Assembly (NCBI GenBank): GCA_963704005.1
Contig: CAVPGJ010000001.1
Coordinates: 930,001-994,000, forward strand
Direction of reading: 5' to 3'
Source of the DNA: AC-32 sp963704005
GTDB lineage: Bacteria > Actinomycetota > Thermoleophilia > Gaiellales > Gaiellaceae
Length of the DNA: 64,000 nucleotides
In this document: positions 52,226 to 60,738 of the stretch, piece after piece
Numbering within the stretch: the first letter of the stretch is position 1
How the letters are laid out: every line of letters starts with the position of its first letter
The notes under the pieces: model-generated
Databases searched by the model: none
Told to the model about the DNA's origin: nothing
The model's input: the letters and a program-made list of their open reading frames with translations, nothing else
Position numbers and translations under genes: made by a program

Positions 52226-52331
52226 AGGGCCTCTTGGTCCCTGTAGTTCGGTTCGCCCGGCCTCCTCCCCGAGGCGATCGTAACCGGGGAAGGAGCGCGT
52301 GTCTGTCACCGGACCGTGCCGAGAGCGTGAC
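52226..52331 (-). promoter_or_regulatory. Iteron element copy 6 (minus orientation)
   Basis: On the minus strand, GTCAC begins at 52331, GGCAC at 52320 and GTGACA at 52309 (11-bp steps). Then 21 nt, TACGAT at 52282-52277 and GGGGAGGAGG at 52270-52261. A weak AGGG/CCCT hairpin lies at 52242-52226. It points to hutH, about 75 nt away, and is the copy closest in sequence to copy 2. Confidence 0.65.
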
Positions 52332-52370
52332 GAGCTCTCCACTGGTCCGTGCCTCCGCGACGTATCCCGC

Positions 52371-53252
52371 TCAGTCGTCGAGCAGCCGCAGCTCGAGAAC
52401 CCGGGACGCGTCGAATCCGTCGATCCGCAGCATCGCCCCGGCCGCGGCTGCCGCGGCGGCGGCGGGCATGAGCCCGACGAGCTCGCTGCCGACCACCTCG
52501 GCCCCGCGCGCGGCCGCCTCCTGATCGACCCTGGCGACGATCTCGTGCAGCGCCGCTGCCTCGTAGTCCTCGACGTTCATGCTCACCTGGACGAGCCCCG
52601 CGCTCGGCAGCTCCAGCCCGAGCGCGCGCACGCCCGGGAAGCCGCCGTCGCGCTCCCGTACCACAGCCGCGACCTCCCGCGCCGCGTCGAGAGAGCCGCG
52701 CAGGTTCACGTTGAAGGCGATCAACGGCGGTCGCGCCCCGACCAGGACGGCGCCCGCACGTTCGTCCAGCTCCCTCGGCCCGAAGTCGGGAGCCAGCTCG
52801 CCGGCCGCCATCCGCCGCGCGAGCTCCGCTGTGCCTCCGGAGCGGAAGAAGGCCGGCCCGCGCCCACCTGTGAGCTCGCCGTAGAGGAAGACGGGCAACC
52901 CGAGCTCGCCGCCCACGCGCTCGGCCAGCGTGAGCGCCGCTTCGCGCGCCCGTTCCTGATCCTCCGGCACCAGCGGCACGACCGGCACGACATCGGCCAC
53001 CCCGACGCGCGGATGCGCGCCCTCGTGCAGCCGCAGGTCGATCCGCGCACGCGCGACGGCGATCCCCGCGAGCAGCGACTCGACCACCTCCTCGGCAGAT
53101 CCGACCAGCGTGAAGACGGAGCGGTTGTGGTCCGCATCGGCGTGCACGTCCAGCACGCGCGCCCTCCCACCGAGAGCGTCTGCGAGGGCCTCGATCGTCG
53201 CCCGATCGCGGCCCTCGGAGAAGTTCGGCACCGACTCGAGCGGCCGTGTCAC
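52371..53252 (-). CDS. ftcD: Glutamate formimidoyltransferase
   Basis: A 293-residue FTCD N-terminal-type transferase: SVPNFSEGRD, HADADHNRSVFTLVG, HEGAHPRVGVADVVP, AFNVNLRGSLDAAREVA. It moves the formimino group of formiminoglutamate to tetrahydrofolate, giving glutamate. The cyclodeaminase half is absent. GTG 53252 is chosen over ATG 53258 because the ATG directly abuts the TAGACT box, while the GTG keeps the 6-nt spacing seen elsewhere. Confidence 0.93.
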   Translation of the reverse strand: MTRPLESVPNFSEGRDRATIEALADALGGRARVLDVHADADHNRSVFTLVGSAEEVVESLLAGIAVARARIDLRLHEGAHPRVGVADVVPVVPLVPEDQERAREAALTLAERVGGELGLPVFLYGELTGGRGPAFFRSGGTAELARRMAAGELAPDFGPRELDERAGAVLVGARPPLIAFNVNLRGSLDAAREVAAVVRERDGGFPGVRALGLELPSAGLVQVSMNVEDYEAAALHEIVARVDQEAAARGAEVVGSELVGLMPAAAAAAAAGAMLRIDGFDASRVLELRLLDD

Positions 53253-53257
53253 ACGCA

Positions 53258-53264
53258 TAGTCTA
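53258..53264. promoter_or_regulatory. Overlapping face-to-face -10 boxes (ftcD minus, methyltransferase plus)
   Basis: TAGTCT at 53258-53263 is 6 nt before GTG 53270. TAGACT at 53264-53259 on the other strand is 6 nt before GTG 53252. Confidence 0.5.
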
Positions 53265-53269
53265 GGACC

Positions 53270-53857
53270 GTGAAGGCGTACTACGAGCGACGGGCCCGCG
53301 AGTACGACGACTGGTATCTGGGGCGGGGCCGCTTCGCCGACCGCGACCGCCCCGGCTGGGGCGAGGAGCTGGACGAGCTCCGCTGCGCGCTCGGGGCCCT
53401 GCCGCCGGCCAGCACCCTCGACGTCGCCTGCGGGACCGGCTTCCTGACCCGGCACCTGCCTGGCGAGGTCGTCGGTCTCGACCAGAGCGAGAGCATGCTC
53501 GAGGAGGCTCGCCGCCAGGCGCCCGACGCGACCTTCGCAAGCGGCGATGCACTCGAGCTTCCCTTCCCCGACGGCTCCTTCGAGCGCGTGTTCACCGCGC
53601 ACTTCTACGGCCATCTCGACGAGGCCGACCGGCTGAGGTTCCTCGGGGAGGCCCGACGGGTGGCCGGCGAGCTGGTCGTGGTCGACTCGGCGCTCCGCCC
53701 CGACGTGGAGCCCGAGGAGCAGCAGGAGCGGATCCTCGACGACGGCTCGCGCTGGGAGGTCTACAAGCGCTATTTCACGCCGGCGGGGCTGGCCGATGAG
53801 CTCGGCGGCGGGAGCACGCTGCTCGACGGCCGCTGGTTCGTCGCCGTCCGCTCTTGA
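53270..53857 (+). CDS. Class I SAM-dependent methyltransferase
   Basis: A 195-residue Rossmann methyltransferase. Motif I is LDVACGTGFLTRHL, then VVGLDQSESML and the post-motif FASGDALELPFPDGSFERV. The N-terminus YYERRAREYDDWYLG is typical of small ubiE/type 11 enzymes. Substrate unknown. Its TGA overlaps the TTG start of the next gene. Confidence 0.88.
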   Translation: MKAYYERRAREYDDWYLGRGRFADRDRPGWGEELDELRCALGALPPASTLDVACGTGFLTRHLPGEVVGLDQSESMLEEARRQAPDATFASGDALELPFPDGSFERVFTAHFYGHLDEADRLRFLGEARRVAGELVVVDSALRPDVEPEEQQERILDDGSRWEVYKRYFTPAGLADELGGGSTLLDGRWFVAVRS

Positions 53858-54465
53858 CGCGCCGCCGCGCGAGCTACCGCTCGATCGCCTCGCTCCAGCG
53901 CGACAACCGGATCTGCCGGGCCTGCGCCGAGGAGGGATACGCGCTCGAGTCGCTCGCGGTCGTCCAGCCCTTCGAGGGCCAGCGCGCGTACCTGTTCGGC
54001 CAGGCTCCCGGGGTTGTCGAAGGCGAGGAGCGGCGGCCGTGGCGCGGGCGGGCGGGCCGCACCCTGCGCCGCTGGCTCGAGCTCGACGAGGACGAGTTCT
54101 ACGCGACGTTCTACTGCGCCTCGGTGACTCGCTGCTATCCCGGCAAGGCGCCGAGCGGCCGCGGCGACCGCGCGCCGACCCTGCGCGAGCAACAGCTGTG
54201 CTCCTTCTGGCGCGAGTGGGAGCTGCGGCTGATCCGGCCGAGGTTGATCGTTCCAGTCGGAGGCCTGGCCGCACGCACCCTGCTCGGCCTCAAGAGCGTG
54301 ACCGAGTGCGTCGGCCGCCGCTTCGAGCACGACGGCGCGGCCGCGATTCCGCTCCCCCACCCGTCGGGTGCGAGCGGATGGCTGAATGACCCGGCCAACC
54401 GGGAACGCGTCGCCGAGGCCACCGGCTTGATCCGAGCCAGGCTAGCCGCCCTCGACCTCGAATAG
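53854..54465 (+). CDS. Uracil-DNA glycosylase superfamily protein
   Basis: A 203-residue protein with a TTG start overlapping the methyltransferase stop (TTGA). Motif 1 is LFGQAPGVVEGEERRPW, then GRAGRTLRRWL, and motif 2 is LPHPSGAS. Cys at C21-x2-C24 and a later pair (FYCASVTRC) fit an iron-sulfur cluster as in UDG families 4-6. It probably removes uracil or a related base; the exact family is not settled. It converges with the cyclase gene, overlapping by 24 bp. Confidence 0.8.
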   Translation: MTRRRASYRSIASLQRDNRICRACAEEGYALESLAVVQPFEGQRAYLFGQAPGVVEGEERRPWRGRAGRTLRRWLELDEDEFYATFYCASVTRCYPGKAPSGRGDRAPTLREQQLCSFWREWELRLIRPRLIVPVGGLAARTLLGLKSVTECVGRRFEHDGAAAIPLPHPSGASGWLNDPANRERVAEATGLIRARLAALDLE

Positions 54466-55782
54466 CCGCCACTCGCCGGGCACGCCTTTCAGCTCAGCGA
54501 CGCCCCGCTCGCGGAACTCGATTCCGGCGCCGGCGACGAGGTCCTTGACCGTCGAGGAGACGAGCACCTCGCCGGGTCCCGCCTCGGCGGCTATCCGGGC
54601 GCCGATGTGGACGGCGATGCCCGAGACCTCGCCGTCGCGGATCTCGCACTCGCCCGTATGCAGGCCCGCGCGCAGCTCGATGCCGAGGTCGCGCACGCCC
54701 TCGACTGCCGCCAGGGCGCACTCGACGGCGCGCGCCGGTCCCTCGAAGGTCGCGAAAAAGCCGTCCCCCGCAGTGTCGATCTCGCGGCCCTGGTAGCGGG
54801 CAAGTAGCCCGCGCACGACCGCGCGGTGCGCCTCGAGCAACTCGCGCCAGCGCGCATCGCCGAGGTCGGCGGCCTGGACCGTCGAGTTGACGATGTCGGT
54901 GAAGAGCACCGTGGCGAGCACGCGGTCCGGCTGGAAGGTGTCCTTGATGCTCCCGACAAACGACTCCATCTCGCCGAGCAGCACCTCGGTGTCGCCGACG
55001 AGCGGGACCTGGTCGACGCCCTCTACCTCGACGTAGCGTGCGTGCGGAATCCGTTGCGCGATGTACCGGCTCTGCTCGACGTGCGCGACCGGGTCGTCGC
55101 GGCGGTGGAGGATCAGCGTTGGCACCCGGATCGTCGGCAGCACGTCGCGGACGTCGATCTGCATGTTCATGCGCATCAGGGCCGCCGCCGCGGACGGGCT
55201 GGCGCCGTGGCGCATGTAGGCGCCCCAGAAGCGGCGGAACTTCTCGTCGCCGCTTGGAGCCAGCTTCGCCGCCGCCTGGTCGCAGTAGCGCTGGGTGCCC
55301 CAGAGGCGCTCGGCCTCGTCAATCGCCTTCATGTGCTCCTCGAACTTCGGCGCCCAAGGGAAGTCCGGAGCCCAGACCGTCTTGACCTGGGACCCATACA
55401 GGACCAGGCCCAGCGTCCGCTCGGGGTAGGTCGCGGCGAACAGGATGGCAATCGGCGCGCCCTCGACCGCGCCCAGCAGGACGGCCCGCTCCGAGCCGGC
55501 GTCATCCATCACCGCCCGCACGTCGTCCATCCGCTGCTCCAGCGTCGGCACCCCGCCGAACACCCGGTCGGAGAGCCCGGTGCCCCGCTTGTCGAAGCGG
55601 ATCAGGCGCGAGAACGACCCGATCCGCTCGAGAAAGGACGCGAAGCGCGGCTCGAGCCACTGGTACTCGACGTTGGAGATGATGCCCGAGATCCAGATGA
55701 CGTCGACGGGGCCGTCGCCGAACGCCTGGTAGGCGATCGCGACCTCGCCGCTCCGCGCGTAGCAGGTCTCGGGCATGTCCAT
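54442..55782 (-). CDS. Alpha/beta-hydrolase-like sensor fused to class III nucleotide cyclase
   Basis: A 446-residue fusion. Residues 1-265 are an alpha/beta-hydrolase fold (RSGEVAIAYQAFGDGP, DKRGTGLSDR, LLGAVEGAPIA, DDPVAHVEQS). Residues 280-440 are a class III cyclase (ATVLFTDIVNST and DTAGDGFFATFEGP, both metal Asp present, then HTGECEIRDGEVSG). The hydrolase nucleophile Ser of G-x-S-x-G is V106, so that domain is likely a ligand sensor. ATP or GTP preference cannot be told. Met 55782 matches the usual start of this family. Confidence 0.85.
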   Translation of the reverse strand: MDMPETCYARSGEVAIAYQAFGDGPVDVIWISGIISNVEYQWLEPRFASFLERIGSFSRLIRFDKRGTGLSDRVFGGVPTLEQRMDDVRAVMDDAGSERAVLLGAVEGAPIAILFAATYPERTLGLVLYGSQVKTVWAPDFPWAPKFEEHMKAIDEAERLWGTQRYCDQAAAKLAPSGDEKFRRFWGAYMRHGASPSAAAALMRMNMQIDVRDVLPTIRVPTLILHRRDDPVAHVEQSRYIAQRIPHARYVEVEGVDQVPLVGDTEVLLGEMESFVGSIKDTFQPDRVLATVLFTDIVNSTVQAADLGDARWRELLEAHRAVVRGLLARYQGREIDTAGDGFFATFEGPARAVECALAAVEGVRDLGIELRAGLHTGECEIRDGEVSGIAVHIGARIAAEAGPGEVLVSSTVKDLVAGAGIEFRERGVAELKGVPGEWRLFEVEGG

Positions 55783-55831
55783 CGGCGACAGTCTCTGCTC
55801 CGGCGAGCGCTTCGGCAAGCGGCTCGATCGC

Positions 55832-55837
55832 TAGATT
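55832..55837 (+). promoter_or_regulatory. -10 box for the ABC exporter operon (leaderless type)
   Basis: TAGATT, 6 nt before GTG 55844. Confidence 0.45.
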
Positions 55838-55843
55838 TCGAGG

Positions 55844-57643
55844 GTGCAGGAACCGCCCCGCTATCGCCACACCTTCGCTCGGTTGATGGGTTTCCTGCGC
55901 CCCTACAAGGTTTCCCTGAGCGTCTCGATCGTGCTGGCGGTCGCCTCGCAGGGCGCGGCGATCGCGCTCATCTGGCTGACCGGGACCGTGATCGACAAGG
56001 CGCTCGCCACCAACGACCACCAGATGCTCTGGATCCTCGTCGGCGCCGTCCTGGCGGTCGGGTTCGCGCGCGCGGCGCTGATGGCAGGTCGCCGCCTCAT
56101 CTCCGGACGGCAGGCGCTCGCCGTCGAGATGGACATGCGGCAGGCGCTGTACGCGCACCTGATCCGCCTCTCGTTCGGCTTCTACGACCGGAACCAGACC
56201 GGGCAGCTGATGTCGCGCGCCACCGTCGACCTGCAGGGCGTCCGCTTCTTCCTCGGTTACGGCCTGATCTTCTTCTTCCAGAACGCCATCACCGTGCTCT
56301 CGGTGACCGTGGTGCTGCTCGTCTTCAACTGGAAGCTCGCGCTGATCGCGCTGGCGATCACGCCGGTGCTCGTCGCGGTCGCCTACCGCTACAGCCACGT
56401 GACGCATCCGACCCTGCGCGAGGTCCAGCAGAAGCTCGCGGACGTGGCGACGGTGGCGGAGGAGAACATCGTCGGCGTCCACGTCGTCAAGTCGTTCGCC
56501 CAGGAGCCGCAGGAGTCGGCCAAGTTCCACGAGCGCTCCGAGGCCGTTTTCAGGCAGACGCTACGGGCCAACCGGCAGCGCGCCCTATACGTGCCGTTCA
56601 TCTCCTGGGTGCCGCTGCTCGCGCAGGGCGCGGTGCTGCTCGTAGGGGCGCGGATGGTGACGAGCGGCGAGCTCAGCATCGGCCAGTTCGTCTCGTTCAA
56701 CCTCTACCTCGGCATGCTGGTGACGCCGCTCCGCTCGCTCGGGATGTGGATCGGCCAGTCGCAGCGGGCGACGGCGTCTGGCGAGCGGATCTTCCAGGTG
56801 ATGGACGAGCCCGAGGAGATCGCGGAACGGCCGGACTCGGTCGAGCTGCCGCCGGGCGAGGGGGAGATCCGGTTCGAGGACGTGCGTTTCGAGTACCTCG
56901 AGGGGCGACCGGTGCTGGACGGCGTGACGCTCGACGTGCCGGCGGGCCGGACAGTGGCGCTGATCGGGCAGACAGGCTCCGGCAAGACGACGCTCACCTC
57001 GCTCGTGCCGCGCTTCTACGACGTGACCTCCGGCCGGGTGTTGGTGGACGGGGCCGACGTCCGCGACGTGACGCTGACCTCTCTGCGCCGGGCGATCGGC
57101 GTCATCTCGCAGGACCCGTTCCTGTTCTCGGCGACCGTGCGCGAGAACATCACCTTCGGCGCCCCCGGCCTGGACGACGCGGAGGTCGAACGAATCGCGC
57201 GACTCGCCCAGGCGCACGAGTTCGTCGCAGAGCTCCCGGAGGGCTACGACACGGTCATCGGCGAGCGTGGAATCACGTTGTCGGGCGGGCAGCGCCAGCG
57301 GTTGGCGATCGCCCGGGCGCTCGCCGTCGATCCGCGGATCCTGATCCTCGACGACGCGACGGCCTCCGTCGACGCCACGACCGAGGCCCGGATCCGCGTC
57401 GGCCTGCGCGAGGCGATGCGCGACCGGACAACGTTGATCATCGCCCACCGCCTCTCGACAATCGCGCTCGCGGACGAGATCGTCGTCCTGGACGAGGGCC
57501 GTATCGCCGCGCGCGGGACGCACGACGAGCTGCTCGAGACCACCCCTGTCTACCGCGACATCTACGAGCATGGGCTGCTCGAGCGGCAGTTCGCCGACGC
57601 CGTCGAGGCGCGCGCCGACAATGCGCTGGAGGCCGCGTCGTGA
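55844..57643 (+). CDS. ABC exporter half-transporter, degenerate-site subunit
   Basis: A 599-residue type IV ABC exporter: six TM helices (about 20-300), Walker A GQTGSGKTT, canonical signature LSGGQRQRLAIA, Walker B ILILDDATASVD and the H-loop AHRLSTI. The catalytic Glu after Walker B is Asp. Paired with the next gene this gives one degenerate and one canonical nucleotide site, as in BmrC/D or TM287/288 heterodimers. Substrate unknown; lipids or drugs are usual. Confidence 0.92.
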   Translation: MQEPPRYRHTFARLMGFLRPYKVSLSVSIVLAVASQGAAIALIWLTGTVIDKALATNDHQMLWILVGAVLAVGFARAALMAGRRLISGRQALAVEMDMRQALYAHLIRLSFGFYDRNQTGQLMSRATVDLQGVRFFLGYGLIFFFQNAITVLSVTVVLLVFNWKLALIALAITPVLVAVAYRYSHVTHPTLREVQQKLADVATVAEENIVGVHVVKSFAQEPQESAKFHERSEAVFRQTLRANRQRALYVPFISWVPLLAQGAVLLVGARMVTSGELSIGQFVSFNLYLGMLVTPLRSLGMWIGQSQRATASGERIFQVMDEPEEIAERPDSVELPPGEGEIRFEDVRFEYLEGRPVLDGVTLDVPAGRTVALIGQTGSGKTTLTSLVPRFYDVTSGRVLVDGADVRDVTLTSLRRAIGVISQDPFLFSATVRENITFGAPGLDDAEVERIARLAQAHEFVAELPEGYDTVIGERGITLSGGQRQRLAIARALAVDPRILILDDATASVDATTEARIRVGLREAMRDRTTLIIAHRLSTIALADEIVVLDEGRIAARGTHDELLETTPVYRDIYEHGLLERQFADAVEARADNALEAAS

Positions 57644-57664
57644 GCAACCAGGTGTGCAGAAATC

Positions 57665-57768
57665 GGCACGAACTCGGTACACGCGAGTCACAGACCCGCG
57701 CGCCGAAGCCGGGTATCGTCACGAACGAGGGTGGCGGGTTCAACCCCACCCTCGATTTGGGTGGGGGT
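57665..57768 (+). promoter_or_regulatory. Iteron element copy 7 (plus orientation)
   Basis: GGCAC at 57665, GGTAC at 57676 and GTCACA at 57687 (11-bp steps). Then 21 nt and TATCGT at 57714-57719. An 8-bp hairpin CCCCACCC/GGGTGGGG (57744-57751, 57759-57766) follows. It lies between the two ABC genes, in their direction. Confidence 0.6.
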
Positions 57769-57812
57769 GCGGCGCTCCCGGGGATCGACCGCCAGCCGCT
57801 CGGAGAGGGCTC

Positions 57813-59618
57813 ATGAGGGTCTGGCAGCCCGGCGGGTTCCTGATGCGCGAGCGTGGCGCGCAGGTGGAGGACTGGTCCTGGCGACGGACACGCCGCCGGC
57901 TCGGCGAGCTCCTGCACCTGACGCGGCGCTACAAGACGCGGACGGCGCTCTCCGTCGTCGCGCTCCTGCTCGCCACGGCGACCGCGCTCGCGCCGCCGTT
58001 CCTCTCCAAGTACGCGATCGACGACGGCATCAAGAACCAGAACCTGGCGGCGCTCTGGTGGATCGTGGGCGCGTTCCTCCTCGCCGGGCTGCTGAACTGG
58101 GGCTTGACCTACGCGCAGACCTACCTCACGGGCTGGGTCGGCGAGCGCATCCTGGCCGACCTGCGCAACCGGCTGTTCGACCACCTCCAGCGGCTCTCGC
58201 TCGGCTTCTTCGAGCGCAACCGCGCCGGCGTGATCATCAGCCGCCTGACGAACGACGTCGAAGCGATCGACCAGCTCGTCACCGACGGCGTCACGAGCCT
58301 CGTCCAGAACACGCTCACCCTCCTCGGGACGGCGATCCTGCTCTTCGTCCTGGACTGGCGGCTGGCCCTCGCAACGCTCGCCGTGATCCCGTTCATGAGC
58401 ATCGCGACGGCGATCTTCCGCAAGCGGTCGACCCGCGCCTACCTGGCCGTCCGCGAGCGGCTAGGGCTCGTGACCGCCACCCTCGCCGAGGACATCGCCG
58501 GCATGCGCGTCGTCCATGCGTTCACGCGCGAGCGCGCGAGCATGGGCAACTTCCGCAAGGTCACCGAGCGCTATCGCGACGCGAACATGCAGACGGTCGT
58601 TCTCAACGGCCTCTACTTCCCGTTCGTCGACCTGCTCTCCTCGGTCGCGCTCGCCGTCGTGCTCGGCTACGGCGGCTACCTCTACTTCGAGGGCAGCGTC
58701 ACCCTCGGAACGCTGTTCGCCTTCATGCTCTACGTGCAGAACTTCTTCGACCCGGTCCAGCAGCTCTCGCAGCTCTACGGGACCTTCCTCTCCGCGACCG
58801 CCGCGCTCGACAAGATCGTCGATGTCCTCGACCAGGAGCCCGAGGTCACCGACCGCCCCGAGGCGAGCGAGCTCCCGCGCGTCGAGGGGAACGTCGCCTT
58901 CGAGGAGGTGCGCTTCGGCTACGGCGACGGTCCGGAGGTGCTGCATGGGCTCGCGCTGGATGTGCCGGCCGGTACGACGGTCGCGCTCGTGGGCCACACC
59001 GGCGCGGGCAAGTCGACGATCGCCAAGCTGCTCGCGCGCTTCTACGACCCGCGCGAGGGCCGGATCACGATCGACGGACACGACCTGCGCGACGTGACGC
59101 AGGCATCGCTCCGGCACCAGCTCGGAATCGTCCCGCAGGAGGGCTTCCTCTTCGCCGGCACCGTCCGGGAGAACATCGCCTTCGGCCGGCCGGACGCGCG
59201 GCCGGAAGACGTCGTCCGCGCGGCCCAGACGATCGGCGCGCACGACTTCATCTTCCGCCTCGAGGATGGGTACGAGACGCAGCTCCAGGAACGCGGCACC
59301 CGCCTCTCGCTGGGGCAGCGCCAGCTCGTCGCGCTCGCCCGCGCCCTGCTCGCCGACCCGCGCATCCTGATCCTCGACGAGGCGACCTCGTCGGTGGACA
59401 TCGGCACCGAGCGCAAGATCGAACGGGCCTTGCGGACCTTGCTGGCGGGCCGGACCGCCTTCGTGATCGCCCACCGGCTCTCGACGATCCGCGATGCCGA
59501 CCTGATCGTCGTGCTCGAGCACGGCCGGGTCGTCGAGCAGGGAACCCACGACGAGCTGATGCGAGCGCGCGGCCTCTACACGTCGCTCTACGGCGACTGG
59601 GCCGCCGACGTCGCGTGA
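57813..59618 (+). CDS. ABC exporter half-transporter, catalytic subunit
   Basis: A 601-residue exporter partner. It has six TM helices, Walker A GHTGAGKST, signature LSLGQRQLVALA (second Gly changed to Leu), Walker B LILDEATSSVD with intact Glu, and AHRLSTIRDAD. The changed signature would face the Asp-containing Walker B site of the partner, so the degenerate site is built from both defects. ATG 57813 is favoured because upstream codons belong to iteron element 7. Confidence 0.92.
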   Translation: MRVWQPGGFLMRERGAQVEDWSWRRTRRRLGELLHLTRRYKTRTALSVVALLLATATALAPPFLSKYAIDDGIKNQNLAALWWIVGAFLLAGLLNWGLTYAQTYLTGWVGERILADLRNRLFDHLQRLSLGFFERNRAGVIISRLTNDVEAIDQLVTDGVTSLVQNTLTLLGTAILLFVLDWRLALATLAVIPFMSIATAIFRKRSTRAYLAVRERLGLVTATLAEDIAGMRVVHAFTRERASMGNFRKVTERYRDANMQTVVLNGLYFPFVDLLSSVALAVVLGYGGYLYFEGSVTLGTLFAFMLYVQNFFDPVQQLSQLYGTFLSATAALDKIVDVLDQEPEVTDRPEASELPRVEGNVAFEEVRFGYGDGPEVLHGLALDVPAGTTVALVGHTGAGKSTIAKLLARFYDPREGRITIDGHDLRDVTQASLRHQLGIVPQEGFLFAGTVRENIAFGRPDARPEDVVRAAQTIGAHDFIFRLEDGYETQLQERGTRLSLGQRQLVALARALLADPRILILDEATSSVDIGTERKIERALRTLLAGRTAFVIAHRLSTIRDADLIVVLEHGRVVEQGTHDELMRARGLYTSLYGDWAADVA

Positions 59619-59674
59619 CGACTTCGTGACAGAAGCGGCAATTCCCTGAGACGAGGGATCGCCGCGCCTCAGGG
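59615..59674 (+). promoter_or_regulatory. Iteron element copy 8 (plus orientation, no -10 box) with hairpin
   Basis: GTGAC at 59615 (containing the exporter stop codon) and GTGACA at 59626 are 11 bp apart. No TANNNT is found at the 21-nt position. A perfect 7-bp hairpin CCCTGAG/CTCAGGG (59644-59650, 59668-59674) follows and may end the ABC operon. Confidence 0.45.
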
Positions 59675-59685
59675 CCGTCCCGATC

Positions 59686-60366
59686 GTGGAGGCGGTGTCC
59701 CGCGCTCGCCTCGCCCAGCTTGCGGGGGCCTTCAGTGCCGCCCTCGCCTGCGCCGTCCTGGCGCCCTCTGCCCTCGCCTGCCCGGGCGGCTACTCCTACG
59801 CGGGGCTCTACGCGCTCAAACCAGCCGCTGGAATCGGCGCCTCGCTGAGCATGCTCGAGGCCCCCAACGTCGCCGGCGGCCACGTCGCCGCGTGGGTTGG
59901 AGTCGGCGGCCCGGGGCTCGGCCCTCACGGAACCGACGAGTGGCTCCAGGTCGGGCTCGCGTCCTTCGATTCGCCGGCCGGCCGCCTCTACTACGAGCTC
60001 GCGCTGCCCGGCCAGGAGCCGAAGTACGTCGAGCTCGCGTCCGGGATCGAGCCCGGCCGGATCGTGCGCGTCGCGGTCATGGAGCTGCCCCTGTCGCATG
60101 ACGACTGGATCGTGATCACGCCGACCGGAATCGCAGGCCCGTTCCACCTGCCGCACAGCCACGCCGCGTGGGCGCCGATCGCCACGGCCGAGAGCTGGGC
60201 GCGGGGCGGCTCCTACTGCAATGCCTACGCGTACCGGTTCGGCGACGTCGAGCTCGCGCACGCCGGTGGCTCCTGGACCCGGCTGCGGCACTCGGAGAAG
60301 CTGCAGGATCCCGGCTGGCGCGTGCACCGGCTTTCGCGCTCGACGTTCAGCGCGACCGCCGCCTGA
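59686..60366 (+). CDS. Secreted protein with a beta-sandwich-like domain, unknown function
   Basis: A 226-residue protein (GTG 59686). Residues 1-32 form a signal peptide (LAGAFSAALACAVLAPSALA). The mature part has repeated aromatic beta-strand motifs (HVAAWVGVGG, EWLQVGLAS, YYELALPGQ, DDWIVITP) reminiscent of G1-peptidase-like or lectin-like sandwiches. No catalytic Gln/Glu pair can be assigned with confidence. The TGA stop is the first bases of a REP-like element. Confidence 0.65.
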   Translation: MEAVSRARLAQLAGAFSAALACAVLAPSALACPGGYSYAGLYALKPAAGIGASLSMLEAPNVAGGHVAAWVGVGGPGLGPHGTDEWLQVGLASFDSPAGRLYYELALPGQEPKYVELASGIEPGRIVRVAVMELPLSHDDWIVITPTGIAGPFHLPHSHAAWAPIATAESWARGGSYCNAYAYRFGDVELAHAGGSWTRLRHSEKLQDPGWRVHRLSRSTFSATAA

Positions 60367-60427
60367 GGCGGTCGCTTGCGACGCCGACCGTAGAGCCGGT
60401 GCCGGCTTCGCCGGTGCCGCCGTCTTG
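60364..60427 (+). repeat. REP-like element copy 6
   Basis: Starts at the TGA stop of the secreted protein. Head GGTCGCTTGCGACGCCGACC, then a 9-bp hairpin with a TTC loop (two G-T pairs) and GCCGTCTTGG. The ACCGTAGAG core is shared with copy 4. Confidence 0.55.
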
Positions 60428-60462
60428 GGACGGGCTACACTCAAAGGGCCGCAACGGCACGT

Positions 60463-60533
60463 TGCGGGGTCGTCTAACGGTAGGACGCTCGGCTCTGGAC
60501 CGAGTAGTCTAGGTTCGAATCCTAGCCCCGCAG
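60463..60533 (+). tRNA. tRNA-Gln (CUG)
   Basis: 71 nt. Acceptor TGCGGGG/CCCCGCA, anticodon stem CTCGG/CCGAG with loop CTCTGGA giving anticodon CUG (codon CAG), T-arm with TTCGAAT. Discriminator G, no encoded CCA. A TACACT box lies about 23 nt upstream (60435-60440). Confidence 0.95.
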
Positions 60534-60549
60534 TCCAACGCTTCTTCGC

Positions 60550-60657
60550 CCGGGTTCCGGCGCATTTTCGACCCGGTGGCCACCAACCTCCTCCCCACCG
60601 CGAGCCTACTGAGGAAACCCGCACGCGTGTGTGACGCAGGCGTCGCGAAAGCGTGAC
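60550..60657 (-). promoter_or_regulatory. Iteron element copy 9 (minus orientation, between two tRNAs)
   Basis: On the minus strand, GTCAC begins at 60657, GCGAC at 60646 and GTCACA at 60635. Then 21 nt, TAGGCT at 60608-60603 and GGGGAGGAGG at 60596-60587. The hairpin CCGGGT/ACCCGG (60576-60550) follows. No minus-strand gene lies downstream, so the element stands alone. Confidence 0.65.
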
Positions 60658-60738
60658 GACTCGTCCACAGAGGGCGAGCCGCGCGCGTTTCGGACGGGGC
60701 AAAGGCTCCCTGTTCGCCGCTACACTTAGCCCCTGCCG

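Noticed and set aside
52371..53258. Bifunctional FTCD (transferase plus cyclodeaminase)
   Set aside because: The protein ends after the transferase domains; no cyclodeaminase helical domain follows.
57570..57812. Extended N-terminus of the second ABC subunit
   Set aside because: Those codons run through the end of the first subunit and iteron element 7. The conserved region begins after ATG 57813.
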